Source: Nanobdellota archaeon
GTDB lineage: Archaea; Nanobdellota; Nanobdellia; SCGC-AAA011-G17; ARS1403
Direction: 5' to 3'
Length of the DNA: 12,007 nucleotides
Assembly: GCA_002688395.1 (NCBI GenBank)
Contig: NZCU01000018.1
Location: 1-12,007 of the forward strand
The translations under genes were made by a program, and so were the position numbers. Below, in pieces: positions 1 to 5,556 of this stretch (positions within the stretch are counted from its first letter, which is position 1; each line of letters starts with the position of its first letter). The notes under the pieces were generated by a model that was given only the letters and a program-made list of their open reading frames with translations, made no database searches and was not told the DNA's origin.

Positions 1-132
1 GTAAGTTACAAAGATATTAATAATCCAAAAATAGGTTTAACAATGCGTCAATCTTTACTTGGAAATTTAGCTTGGATAGTAGAAGATAAGAAAAAAGCAA
101 AAGAAGAACCAAAAGAGGATGAAAAGAAATGA
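1..132 (+). CDS. rpo7: RNA polymerase subunit Rpo7 (RpoE', Rpb7-like), C-terminal fragment
   Basis: Only the last 43 codons are in the window, open from base 1 to a TGA at 130-132. The visible residues include KIGLTMRQ, then LGNLAWI and a Lys/Glu-rich tail. KIGLTMRQ...L..L.W is typical of the end of the S1/OB domain of archaeal RNAP subunit E' (Rpo7), which with Rpo4 forms the stalk of RNA polymerase and binds the nascent transcript. The stop overlaps the ATG of spt4 (ATGA), as expected for the conserved archaeal order rpo7-spt4-rps24e-rps27ae. The low-complexity charged tail is a lineage-type extension. The identification rests on a short stretch but is well supported by the neighbours. Confidence 0.85.
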   Translation, partial: VSYKDINNPKIGLTMRQSLLGNLAWIVEDKKKAKEEPKEDEKK

Positions 133-314
133 AAAGAAAAGTATGTAAAAAATGTAAACTTTTTGTAAAAGAGAGCGTTTGCCCTATTTGCCAATCCTCT
201 GATTTAAGTGAAAATTGGCAAGGACGTGTTTATATTCTAGATGCTGATAAATCAGAAGTTGCGAAAAAAGCTGAAATTAAAAATAAAGGAGAATACGCAA
301 TTAAAGCAAGATGA
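129..314 (+). CDS. spt4: Transcription elongation factor Spt4 (RpoE'')
   Basis: A 61-residue zinc protein. Cysteines 6, 9, 18 and 21 form the CxxC...CxxC zinc site of Spt4, followed by a short beta domain with the family-like segment SENWQGRVYILD. Spt4 pairs with the NGN domain of Spt5 and rides on elongating RNA polymerase to raise processivity. The length matches archaeal Spt4. The start overlaps the rpo7 stop and the stop overlaps the rps24e start, both as ATGA, implying translational coupling of RNA polymerase parts with ribosomal proteins. No ribosome-binding site is needed to explain the start. Confidence 0.93.
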   Translation: MKRKVCKKCKLFVKESVCPICQSSDLSENWQGRVYILDADKSEVAKKAEIKNKGEYAIKAR

Positions 315-691
315 AAGTTCTAAAAGAAAAAGACCTACCTTTACTTAAAAGAAAAAGACTAACTGCAGAGATTGATCACTTCAAAAAACCTACACCTTCA
401 AAACAAGAAGTTCTAAAAACTATTGCAGAAAAAATGAAAGCTTCTGAAGATTCTATCTCATTATTACATGTTTATCCACATTATGGTAGAGAAAAATCAA
501 AAATAATCGCAAATGTATACAAATCTAAAGAAGATTTAGAAACTTTTGAAAAAATTCATAAAAAAAAGAAGAAAGAGAAGAAAAAAACAGCTCCAGCACA
601 AGAAGCACCTAAAGAGGTAGCTCCAAAAGAAAAAAAGGAAGAAGCTCCTAAGGAAGAAGTAAAAGATGGCAAAGAAGAAAGTAAAGAATAA
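311..691 (+). CDS. rps24e: 30S ribosomal protein S24e
   Basis: 126 residues. Residues 1-90 form the S24e core: KRKRLTAEIDHFKKPTPS near the N-terminus and LLHVYPHYGREKSKIIANVY in the middle are family-typical. From about residue 88 the protein becomes a Lys/Glu/Pro/Ala-rich low-complexity tail with repeated APKE-like units, making it longer than the usual roughly 100 residues. The start is ATGA-coupled to spt4. The tail's last codons overlap the rps27ae start by 26 bases in another frame. S24e sits in the small subunit; archaea and eukaryotes have it, bacteria do not. Confidence 0.93.
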   Translation: MKVLKEKDLPLLKRKRLTAEIDHFKKPTPSKQEVLKTIAEKMKASEDSISLLHVYPHYGREKSKIIANVYKSKEDLETFEKIHKKKKKEKKKTAPAQEAPKEVAPKEKKEEAPKEEVKDGKEESKE

Positions 692-851
692 AAAACAAAG
701 TGAAATTTGGAAAAAGTATAAAGTAGAAGGAGATAAAGTAACTAAATCTCGTTATTGTCAAAGATGCGGTCCATCCTCATTCTTAGCAGATCATAAAGAT
801 AGATACGTATGTGGTAAATGTGGATTTGTAGAAGTTAAGAAAAAAGAGTAA
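666..851 (+). CDS. rps27ae: 30S ribosomal protein S27ae (zinc ribbon)
   Basis: 61 residues with a Lys-rich start and a C4 zinc ribbon (CQRCG near residue 31, CGKCG near residue 50). This is the archaeal stand-alone form of the protein that eukaryotes make as a ubiquitin fusion. Key landmarks are WKKY, the CQRCGPSSFLADH segment and RYVCGKCGFVE. The ATG lies inside the last nine codons of rps24e. A purine-rich AAGGAAG at 650-656, within the rps24e tail, could serve as its ribosome-binding site. It ends the cluster; no hydrophobic or extra domain follows. Confidence 0.94.
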   Translation: MAKKKVKNKKQSEIWKKYKVEGDKVTKSRYCQRCGPSSFLADHKDRYVCGKCGFVEVKKKE

Positions 852-880
852 ATATAGTTCTCACGTTACTTAGTATAAAA

Positions 881-910
881 CCCAAGAACCAACCGAAGTC
901 AGTTCCTGGG
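881..910 (+). other. Intergenic hairpin, possible structured RNA or processing signal
   Basis: CCCAAGAAC (881-889) pairs with GTTCCTGGG (902-910) over 9 positions with one A-C mismatch, around a 12-base loop. It is clearly GC-richer than the surrounding roughly 200-base spacer. It sits 30 bases after the rps27ae stop and is followed by AAAAA rather than a T-tract, so it is not a simple intrinsic terminator. The rest of 852-1052 shows nothing I can call beyond AT-rich sequence and the scpA promoter. I found no box C/D pair. Function unknown. Confidence 0.35.
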
Positions 911-1022
911 AAAAAGAGGTGATATATATAATAACGAATATATCTAGTATTTAAACCTTTCGGTCATATACTACTTTAAAATAGTTACATAAAATATACT
1001 TAAAACAACTAATTACCATACT

Positions 1023-1030
1023 TTTATATA
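1023..1030 (+). promoter_or_regulatory. TATA box of scpA
   Basis: TTTATATA lies 23-30 bases ahead of the scpA ATG. Archaeal transcription starts about 25 bases downstream of the box, so this mRNA would be almost leaderless, which fits the absence of a ribosome-binding site. Confidence 0.6.
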
Positions 1031-1052
1031 TTTCTCCTTTATAATTAAAAAC

Positions 1053-1769
1053 ATGCAAGAAAAACTTTACAATATGCTTCTACAAGAAGATGAGATAACA
1101 TGGCAATCCATTATTTATGATTTAGTTAAAAGTGAAGAAATGGATCCTTGGGATATTGATATTTCTTTATTATCTAAGAAATATATGGAAACTCTAAAAA
1201 AATTAAAAGAAATGAACTTCGGTATTTCTGGAAAGGTAGTCTTAGCATCTGCAATTCTACTAAAATTAAAAACTCGGCGTTTAGTAGAAGAAGATTTAAC
1301 TAGATTTGAAAGTATTATTAATCCTCCAGAAGAATTAGAAGATCTTTATGATGACATAGGTTTTGAAGAGATGGAAGATAATAAAATAATAGTAATTCCA
1401 AAAACACCACAACCAAGAAGAAGAAAAGTAAGTGTAAATGATTTAGTAGATGCATTACAAAAAGCACTAGAAGTAAACAAAAGAAGAGTTTTTAGACATC
1501 TAGAAGATATGCAGTCAATACCAGAAATTGAAGTTCCTGAAAAAAAGATAGATGTATCAGAAGTAATAAAAGATGTATATGATAGAGTGATCAGCTTCTT
1601 TAAATCAGGTGGGAAAAAATTAACATTTGAAGAATTTATCAAAAGCGATAGAAGGGAAGATAAGATAGCTACTTTCGTTCCTTTATTACACTTAGACAAT
1701 CAAAGAAAAATTAATTTAGAACAAAAAGAACATTTTGGTGAAATAGAAATTTTCAGAAGGGAATCTTAA
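1053..1769 (+). CDS. scpA: Segregation and condensation protein A (kleisin)
   Basis: 238 residues, normal for ScpA. The N-terminal SMC-binding part carries the hallmark MDPWDIDIS at residues 30-38 and the helix segment GKVVLASAILLKLKTRRL around 60-77. An acidic, less conserved linker follows, then a C-terminal winged-helix region (about 160-235) that would bind the other SMC head. With SMC and ScpB, ScpA closes the condensin ring that organises the chromosome; neither partner is in this window. The start is set by the TATA box 23-30 bases upstream. Its last 17 bases overlap the end of the convergent DUF192 gene. Confidence 0.9.
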   Translation: MQEKLYNMLLQEDEITWQSIIYDLVKSEEMDPWDIDISLLSKKYMETLKKLKEMNFGISGKVVLASAILLKLKTRRLVEEDLTRFESIINPPEELEDLYDDIGFEEMEDNKIIVIPKTPQPRRRKVSVNDLVDALQKALEVNKRRVFRHLEDMQSIPEIEVPEKKIDVSEVIKDVYDRVISFFKSGGKKLTFEEFIKSDRREDKIATFVPLLHLDNQRKINLEQKEHFGEIEIFRRES

Positions 1770-2181
1770 CTTTATCTCCAACTTTTATTCCTAATCTTTT
1801 ACTTTCCCAAGAATTCAATTCTAAAACATACATAGCTTTCTCTTCAGGAAAAACATTAGCACAAGAATCTTCTTTACAAGGTTCTGTGTTTTCATTAATA
1901 AACACAATTTCTTTATCTTTATTTATAAAAATTATATCAAGGGATATTAAAGTATTTTTCATCCAAAAACTCCTTCTTTCTTCATCTTCATAAACAAACA
2001 ACATTCCACCATCTAAACTTTCTCTAAACATAAGCCCTTTAGTTTTCTCAGCAGAACTAACAGCCAACTCAACATTGATGCATTCATTATTAATACAAAT
2101 TTGAGATTTTTCTTGTGTAATATTATTCAATGTCATAACTATAATAATTATAAGCAAAAAAATGATTATTTTACCTCTCAT
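1753..2181 (-). CDS. DUF192 family protein, membrane-anchored
   Basis: 142 residues. Residues 4-18 form a hydrophobic helix (signal anchor), placing the domain outside the cell. The DUF192 core follows with its usual landmarks: KGLMFRESLDGGMLFVY (about 48-64), FWMKNTLISLDIIFI (73-87), a PC...C pair at residues 101-107 and a C-terminal GDKV. The family is widespread, mostly extracytoplasmic and of unproven biochemical role. Two extra cysteines (C29, C34) lie just after the membrane helix, so a disulfide is plausible. Its ATG overlaps the stop of the upstream methyltransferase gene (ATGA), making a two-gene unit, and its stop overlaps scpA on the other strand. Confidence 0.88.
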   Translation of the reverse strand: MRGKIIIFLLIIIIVMTLNNITQEKSQICINNECINVELAVSSAEKTKGLMFRESLDGGMLFVYEDEERRSFWMKNTLISLDIIFINKDKEIVFINENTEPCKEDSCANVFPEEKAMYVLELNSWESKRLGIKVGDKVKIPF

Positions 2182-2492
2182 TTGAATTTATATAAGCACT
2201 TATCAAAATCCACTATTTTATTATCTTTAACATTAACCCCTTCTTCTTTAAGTAGCTTAGCTTTCTTATTTAAATTCTTTTGTGATTTACTTCCTGAAAA
2301 CCCATGTAAAAACCCTTTACTATCAACAACTCTATGACACGGCACTTTAGGTGCATAAGGGTTATTTTTCAAAGCTTGTCCTACTAATCTATATGCTTTA
2401 GAATTTAATTTTTTAGCAATATCTCCATAAGTACTAATCTTACCTCTAGGAATCTCTTTGCACAATCCATATACTTTATTAAAAAAATTCAT
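2178..2492 (-). CDS. O6-alkylguanine-DNA alkyltransferase, minimal C-terminal domain form
   Basis: 104 residues covering only the DNA-binding and active-site domain of the MGMT family. The domain reads IPRGKISTYGDIA (14-26), the arginine-finger segment YRLVGQALKNNP (34-45), then PCHRVV (51-56) with acceptor cysteine C52, and a GFSG-type loop near 64-67. Keeping Cys in PCHR, rather than the Trp found in alkyltransferase-like ATL proteins, suggests it can still take an alkyl group from O6-alkylguanine in a suicide reaction. The usual N-terminal RNase H-like domain is absent, as in several archaeal and ATL-type proteins. The start directly follows an oligo-T tract (minus strand). The stop is ATGA-coupled to the DUF192 gene. 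Confidence 0.88.
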   Translation of the reverse strand: MNFFNKVYGLCKEIPRGKISTYGDIAKKLNSKAYRLVGQALKNNPYAPKVPCHRVVDSKGFLHGFSGSKSQKNLNKKAKLLKEEGVNVKDNKIVDFDKCLYKFK

Positions 2493-2509
2493 AAAAAAAA
2501 GAAAAAAAA
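2493..2509 (-). terminator. Oligo-T terminator after the three-paralogue operon
   Basis: On the minus strand, 16 Ts broken by one C lie directly between the stop at 2511 and the ATG at 2492. Archaeal RNA polymerase terminates on such T-tracts without a hairpin. Any read-through would express the methyltransferase and DUF192 genes, so this tract may also set their level. Confidence 0.6.
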
Positions 2510-2510
2510 T

Positions 2511-2960
2511 TTATCTTAGAACGTATCTTCTAGTAATGTCAGTTCCTCTAACAGAAAATACAACTACTTCTCCAGCATTCCAAGTTTGACCCCTAATATC
2601 GAACTCTGCTATTTCTCTATTACATGCAGATGTTCCTCTAGAGACAAATCCTCTATCAGCATCACATTTAGTCCATTCATCTTGACTTTTAGTTCCTCTC
2701 TCTATTTTCATATCTATGATGTTATTCTGTTTTCCATGTTTCCCAACAGGATAATTAACTTGAACAGTTATCTTTTTTCCATCCTGAAAAACACTTAAGG
2801 AATTTGGTTCAGTAACTACATTTCCAGTAACTTTATCAAAATTAAAAGCAACCAGAGCAACACCCACAATTATTGCTATCGTTAAGAAAGCACGTTTGTC
2901 ATCATGAAAAACACGTTGTGGTGTTCCATTATTAGTAACTTGTTTTTGTTGTCTTACCAT
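2511..2960 (-). CDS. Small membrane-anchored protein, LVAFNF-TG family, paralogue C
   Basis: 149 residues of unknown function. A charged 20-residue cytoplasmic tail is followed by one transmembrane helix (about 24-40) ending in the motif VALVAFNFDKVTG. The outer part is a predicted small beta domain (about 50-149) with two cysteines (KCDADRG... and SACNRE) spaced 16 apart that could form a disulfide. The same membrane-exit motif and cysteine pair occur in the two genes just upstream, so the three are tandem paralogues that have diverged strongly outside the helix. A strong ribosome-binding site AAAGGAGGG (2968-2976, minus strand) overlaps the stop of the previous gene and fixes the start. Confidence 0.75.
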   Translation of the reverse strand: MVRQQKQVTNNGTPQRVFHDDKRAFLTIAIIVGVALVAFNFDKVTGNVVTEPNSLSVFQDGKKITVQVNYPVGKHGKQNNIIDMKIERGTKSQDEWTKCDADRGFVSRGTSACNREIAEFDIRGQTWNAGEVVVFSVRGTDITRRYVLR

Positions 2961-2974
2961 TATTTTTCCCTCCT

Positions 2975-3451
2975 TTAATTAATATTAAAAAATGCTCTGC
3001 CAATAACTTCAGTCACTGCTTTTTCTCCTAATTTAATCTCTCTTTCTATTTGTACTTTATAATTTCCATCAACCCATGAAACTGGCACTGAAAATGATTT
3101 TTCCGCAACATTACACAAAGAAGCTCTTCCTCTTGTACATCTAGGATATGTTAATTGTTTTTTATAATGATCTCTTGTATCATCAACTCTATAAAATATG
3201 ATTTTTTCTTTATTTATTTGTATTAAATCATTTGGATTATTAGAAGAAAAAACTATATCAAAAGTTCCTCCAGAATTAACACTAATTGGAACATCTACAG
3301 TTCTTACTAAATTTAATCTTTCTTGTTTAAAATTACTTGGAGAATTTTTAAGGATAGTTTCTCCAGTAAATAAATCTTCATAATTAAAAGCAACTAGCGA
3401 AAGTAAAGCAACACCAATTATAATTAAAGGATATTTTGTTTCGTTTTCCAT
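2975..3451 (-). CDS. Small membrane-anchored protein, LVAFNF-TG family, paralogue B
   Basis: 158 residues, function unknown. A single N-terminal transmembrane helix (about 8-22) ends in LLSLVAFNYEDLFTG, matching the helix ends of its two neighbours. The exported part looks like one immunoglobulin-like or other beta-sandwich domain: alternating beta strands such as GGTFDIVF and GNYKVQIERE, plus a cysteine pair PRC...LC near residues 103-113. It starts 5 bases after the stop of paralogue A and has no strong ribosome-binding site of its own, so translation is probably coupled. The family resemblance is seen directly; the fold is inference. Confidence 0.72.
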   Translation of the reverse strand: MENETKYPLIIIGVALLSLVAFNYEDLFTGETILKNSPSNFKQERLNLVRTVDVPISVNSGGTFDIVFSSNNPNDLIQINKEKIIFYRVDDTRDHYKKQLTYPRCTRGRASLCNVAEKSFSVPVSWVDGNYKVQIEREIKLGEKAVTEVIGRAFFNIN

Positions 3452-3456
3452 TCTAA

Positions 3457-3888
3457 TTAAGACACTCTAAACATAAAACGAGTCTTGCCTCCTTCAGGTT
3501 GTCCTTTTCTATCCATTGCTTGGAAATAATAAATAACTCCGTCATCTAATTCACGATTAGTAACATATAAATCAGCTTCACAAGAATACTCTGAAGAAGA
3601 TCCTGTAGTTTCACAATTTTCTGTTCTAAAACTATAACCAACAAATTTATCTAATTCTTCCCTATAAACCCTAATTCTTTGATTTGGAAAACTATTTTCA
3701 ACTCTTAATCTAGCAACACTTCTATCTGTTAAAACATCACCAGCTCTAAGATTAGTAATTGTAATTTCTGCAGGTTTTTCAACTCTTCCTGCATATCCAG
3801 TAATTCTTTCAAAGTTAAAAGCAACTAGCGCAACTAAAACAACAATAACAGAATAAACAACATATTTGTTATTTTTTATCTCCATCAT
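3457..3888 (-). CDS. Small membrane-anchored protein, LVAFNF-TG family, paralogue A (first gene of operon)
   Basis: 143 residues, function unknown. A transmembrane helix at about 9-25 ends in VALVAFNFERITG. The rest is predicted extracytoplasmic and beta-rich (AEITITNLRAGDVL, VIYYFQAMDRKG, TRFMFRVS), with a cysteine pair ENC...YSC about 14 apart. An AAAAGGTGAT ribosome-binding site (3889-3898, minus strand) directly precedes two adjacent ATGs at 3888 and 3885; the second has the more normal spacing, so the true protein may be one residue shorter. A TATA box and a TATCGATA palindrome lie just upstream. It leads the operon A-B-C. Confidence 0.75.
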   Translation of the reverse strand: MMEIKNNKYVVYSVIVVLVALVAFNFERITGYAGRVEKPAEITITNLRAGDVLTDRSVARLRVENSFPNQRIRVYREELDKFVGYSFRTENCETTGSSSEYSCEADLYVTNRELDDGVIYYFQAMDRKGQPEGGKTRFMFRVS

Positions 3889-3911
3889 ATCACCTTTTAA
3901 TAGTTTCTAGA

Positions 3912-3919
3912 TATCGATA
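3912..3919 (-). promoter_or_regulatory. TATCGATA palindrome, candidate PadR operator
   Basis: A perfect 8-base palindrome starting 4 bases after TATATAAA. The padR promoter has TATCG at exactly the same distance from the same box and a full TATCGATA closer to the start. It is therefore a candidate shared operator, not proven. Confidence 0.4.
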
Positions 3920-3923
3920 ATAG

Positions 3924-3931
3924 TTTATATA
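3924..3931 (-). promoter_or_regulatory. TATA box of the three-paralogue operon
   Basis: TATATAAA on the minus strand, 36-43 bases ahead of the first ATG. That leaves a short leader carrying the AAAAGGTGAT ribosome-binding site. Confidence 0.65.
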
Positions 3932-3956
3932 TGTTTCTATTCAATAATTACTAAAA

Positions 3957-4322
3957 TTAAGCATTTTTACTCGAGTTTCCCCTACCAATAGTTTCTAATT
4001 CATGATTCCTCCAAACTCTACGAATCCTATCTGCTGTATAAGGTAAATGTTTTGCAGCTTCTGAAGGATTACGATTATAAGTTTCATGTTTAGAGACAAT
4101 TAACTCAATTTCCAATTCAGAAAGAGGTTTAACTTGTCCCCCCATTCTCCCCCTTTCACTATATTCTTCATCAAATTCAGATATAGCTATAATAATCGTA
4201 TGATCTCTCAAAAGAGACCTATACAAACTTTCATCATGAAGAAAAAGTTCTCCCCTACTCATTTCATGAAGTTCTGGATGTGCAATATAATAATCCAAAG
4301 AGCTTTCAAATCCTCTAAACAT
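3957..4322 (-). CDS. Small helix-turn-helix protein, function unknown
   Basis: 121 residues. I see no named family with certainty. The N-terminal half (1-60) is polar and aromatic with a short hydrophobic strand HTIIIAISEF. The C-terminal half has a helix-turn-helix layout at about 69-110: ELEIELIVSKHETYNRN, then PSEAAKHLPYTADRIRRVWR, where EAA...LPY...I.R.WR is the turn and recognition helix. This resembles the Trp-repressor/terminase-small-subunit style HTH seen in small archaeal proteins of DPANN genomes (from memory, not searched). The gene is single, between the permease operon and the paralogue operon, on the same strand. A DNA-binding role is likely; the target is unknown. Confidence 0.7.
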   Translation of the reverse strand: MFRGFESSLDYYIAHPELHEMSRGELFLHDESLYRSLLRDHTIIIAISEFDEEYSERGRMGGQVKPLSELEIELIVSKHETYNRNPSEAAKHLPYTADRIRRVWRNHELETIGRGNSSKNA

Positions 4323-4341
4323 ATAAAAGTAAAATAATTAT

Positions 4342-4351
4342 GATTTTTAAA
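4342..4351 (-). promoter_or_regulatory. Weak TATA-like box of the small HTH gene
   Basis: TTTAAAAATC on the minus strand, 20-29 bases ahead of the ATG at 4322, in the 31-base gap after the last permease gene. Spacing fits a leaderless start, but the match is poor, so read-through from the ABC operon is also possible. Confidence 0.35.
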
Positions 4352-4353
4352 CC

Positions 4354-5556
4354 TTACTCATATCTCAAAGCATCAACAGGTTTTAATTTACTAGCCTTAT
4401 AAGCAGGAACAGCTCCAGAAATACTACCTACAATAAAAGCAAAAATTAAGGTTCCAATGATTAAAGGTAATGGAAACCCAACTTTTATAACACTAAATCC
4501 AGCTCCAGCAGCTATTATCTCAACTAATTTACTAAATCCAACACCTAAAAATACTCCTATTCCTCCTCCAACAAGCCCCAATATACCAGATTCAATTAAA
4601 AATATAATTAAAATATCAGAATTCTTAGCCCCAATAGACTTCATTACCCCAATTTCCTTTGTTCTTTCCAAAACAGAAGTATACATCGTATTCATAATCC
4701 CAATACCTCCTACAACTAAAGAAATAGCAGCAATCCCTACTAAAAATATTTGTAAAATATTCAAAATAACTGCAAAAGATTCAAGTAATTCTTTTGGAGT
4801 TTGAATAGAAAAATCCTCATTATCTTCCTCAACACCCCTACTTTTCCTTAAATTTTTCCTTAGTTTTTCAGCAACAACTTCAACATCTAAACCAGCTCCA
4901 ACTTTAGCAAACAACATACTATACTCATCATCAACATCATACAAATCTTCTATAACATCATAAGGTAAGTAAATAGTTTGATCATCTGGTTTATTTCCAA
5001 AAGTTTCATAAAATCCAGCTACTTTAAAATCATCATCATTAACTAAAACTCTATCTCTCAAATCTAATTGTTTCTCAAATATATTACCTCTCAAAAAATC
5101 ATGCCCAAGCACTACCTTCCCTTTTTCTCCTTTTTTTAATTCTCTTCCTTCCTCAATATCAATATTATAAATTTCTCCAACCAATTCATCATCAGCCTCA
5201 AACCCTACTAAAGTAAAATATCTAATTATATCATTATATTCTATCTTAGCAACTTTAATAATTATCCCCCCTCCATCTATAATTCCATTCGTGTTCTCAA
5301 TAATTTTTAAATCATTTTTCGTCAAAGGAGTAACTTCTGTAGTGGGCGCTCCAAAAATTCCTTTAGGTTGTATAATTAATTTATCAACACCGATAGCCTC
5401 AAATTGTTCATTTATAGAAGATTCTAAACCTTGGCCTAAAGAAACTAAAGAAACAACAGAAGCCATACCAATAAAAATACCCATCATAGTCAACCAACTT
5501 CTCAATTTCTGTTTTCTTAAATTACTAATTCCATATCTAAAAAAATCCCAAATCAT
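4354..5556 (-). CDS. ABC transporter permease, MacB/FtsX type (second copy)
   Basis: 400 residues with MacB-like topology. An N-terminal segment LRKQKLRSWLTMMGIFIGMASVVSL (about 13-40) holds transmembrane helix 1. A large extracytoplasmic MacB-PCD domain spans about 45-255. A C-terminal FtsX domain carries three helices (about 268-290, 317-340, 365-385) and the GIMNTMYTSVLERTKEIG coupling segment, which touches the ATPase. Such permeases do not act as channels; they pass ATPase motion to outside domains, in export or in peptidoglycan or lipoprotein work in bacteria. The start overlaps the stop of its paralogue (ATGA), and the pair probably forms a heterodimer. It is the last gene of the operon. 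The substrate cannot be read from sequence. Confidence 0.9.
   Translation of the reverse strand: MIWDFFRYGISNLRKQKLRSWLTMMGIFIGMASVVSLVSLGQGLESSINEQFEAIGVDKLIIQPKGIFGAPTTEVTPLTKNDLKIIENTNGIIDGGGIIIKVAKIEYNDIIRYFTLVGFEADDELVGEIYNIDIEEGRELKKGEKGKVVLGHDFLRGNIFEKQLDLRDRVLVNDDDFKVAGFYETFGNKPDDQTIYLPYDVIEDLYDVDDEYSMLFAKVGAGLDVEVVAEKLRKNLRKSRGVEEDNEDFSIQTPKELLESFAVILNILQIFLVGIAAISLVVGGIGIMNTMYTSVLERTKEIGVMKSIGAKNSDILIIFLIESGILGLVGGGIGVFLGVGFSKLVEIIAAGAGFSVIKVGFPLPLIIGTLIFAFIVGSISGAVPAYKASKLKPVDALRYE
4519..4572 (-). repeat. 54-bp block identical to 5718-5771 in the paralogous permease
   Basis: Bases 4519-4572 equal 5718-5771 exactly and encode the ILGLVGGGIGVFLGVGFSKL region of both permeases. Flanking DNA differs at many third positions. 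This suggests gene conversion or a recent patch exchange within an older duplication. A second identical 35-base block pairs 4673-4707 with 5872-5906. Confidence 0.8.

Noticed and set aside
852..960. Box C/D guide RNA in the rps27ae-scpA spacer
   Set aside because: GGTGATAT resembles a C box at only 5 of 7 positions, and no CTGA D box lies at a suitable distance.
1346..1699. Minus-strand reading frame opposite scpA
   Set aside because: It is antisense to a clearly recognised ScpA and rich in Ser/Leu/Phe from reverse-complement codons. It has no promoter or family features. The same applies to plus-strand frames opposite the permease, paralogue and HTH genes.
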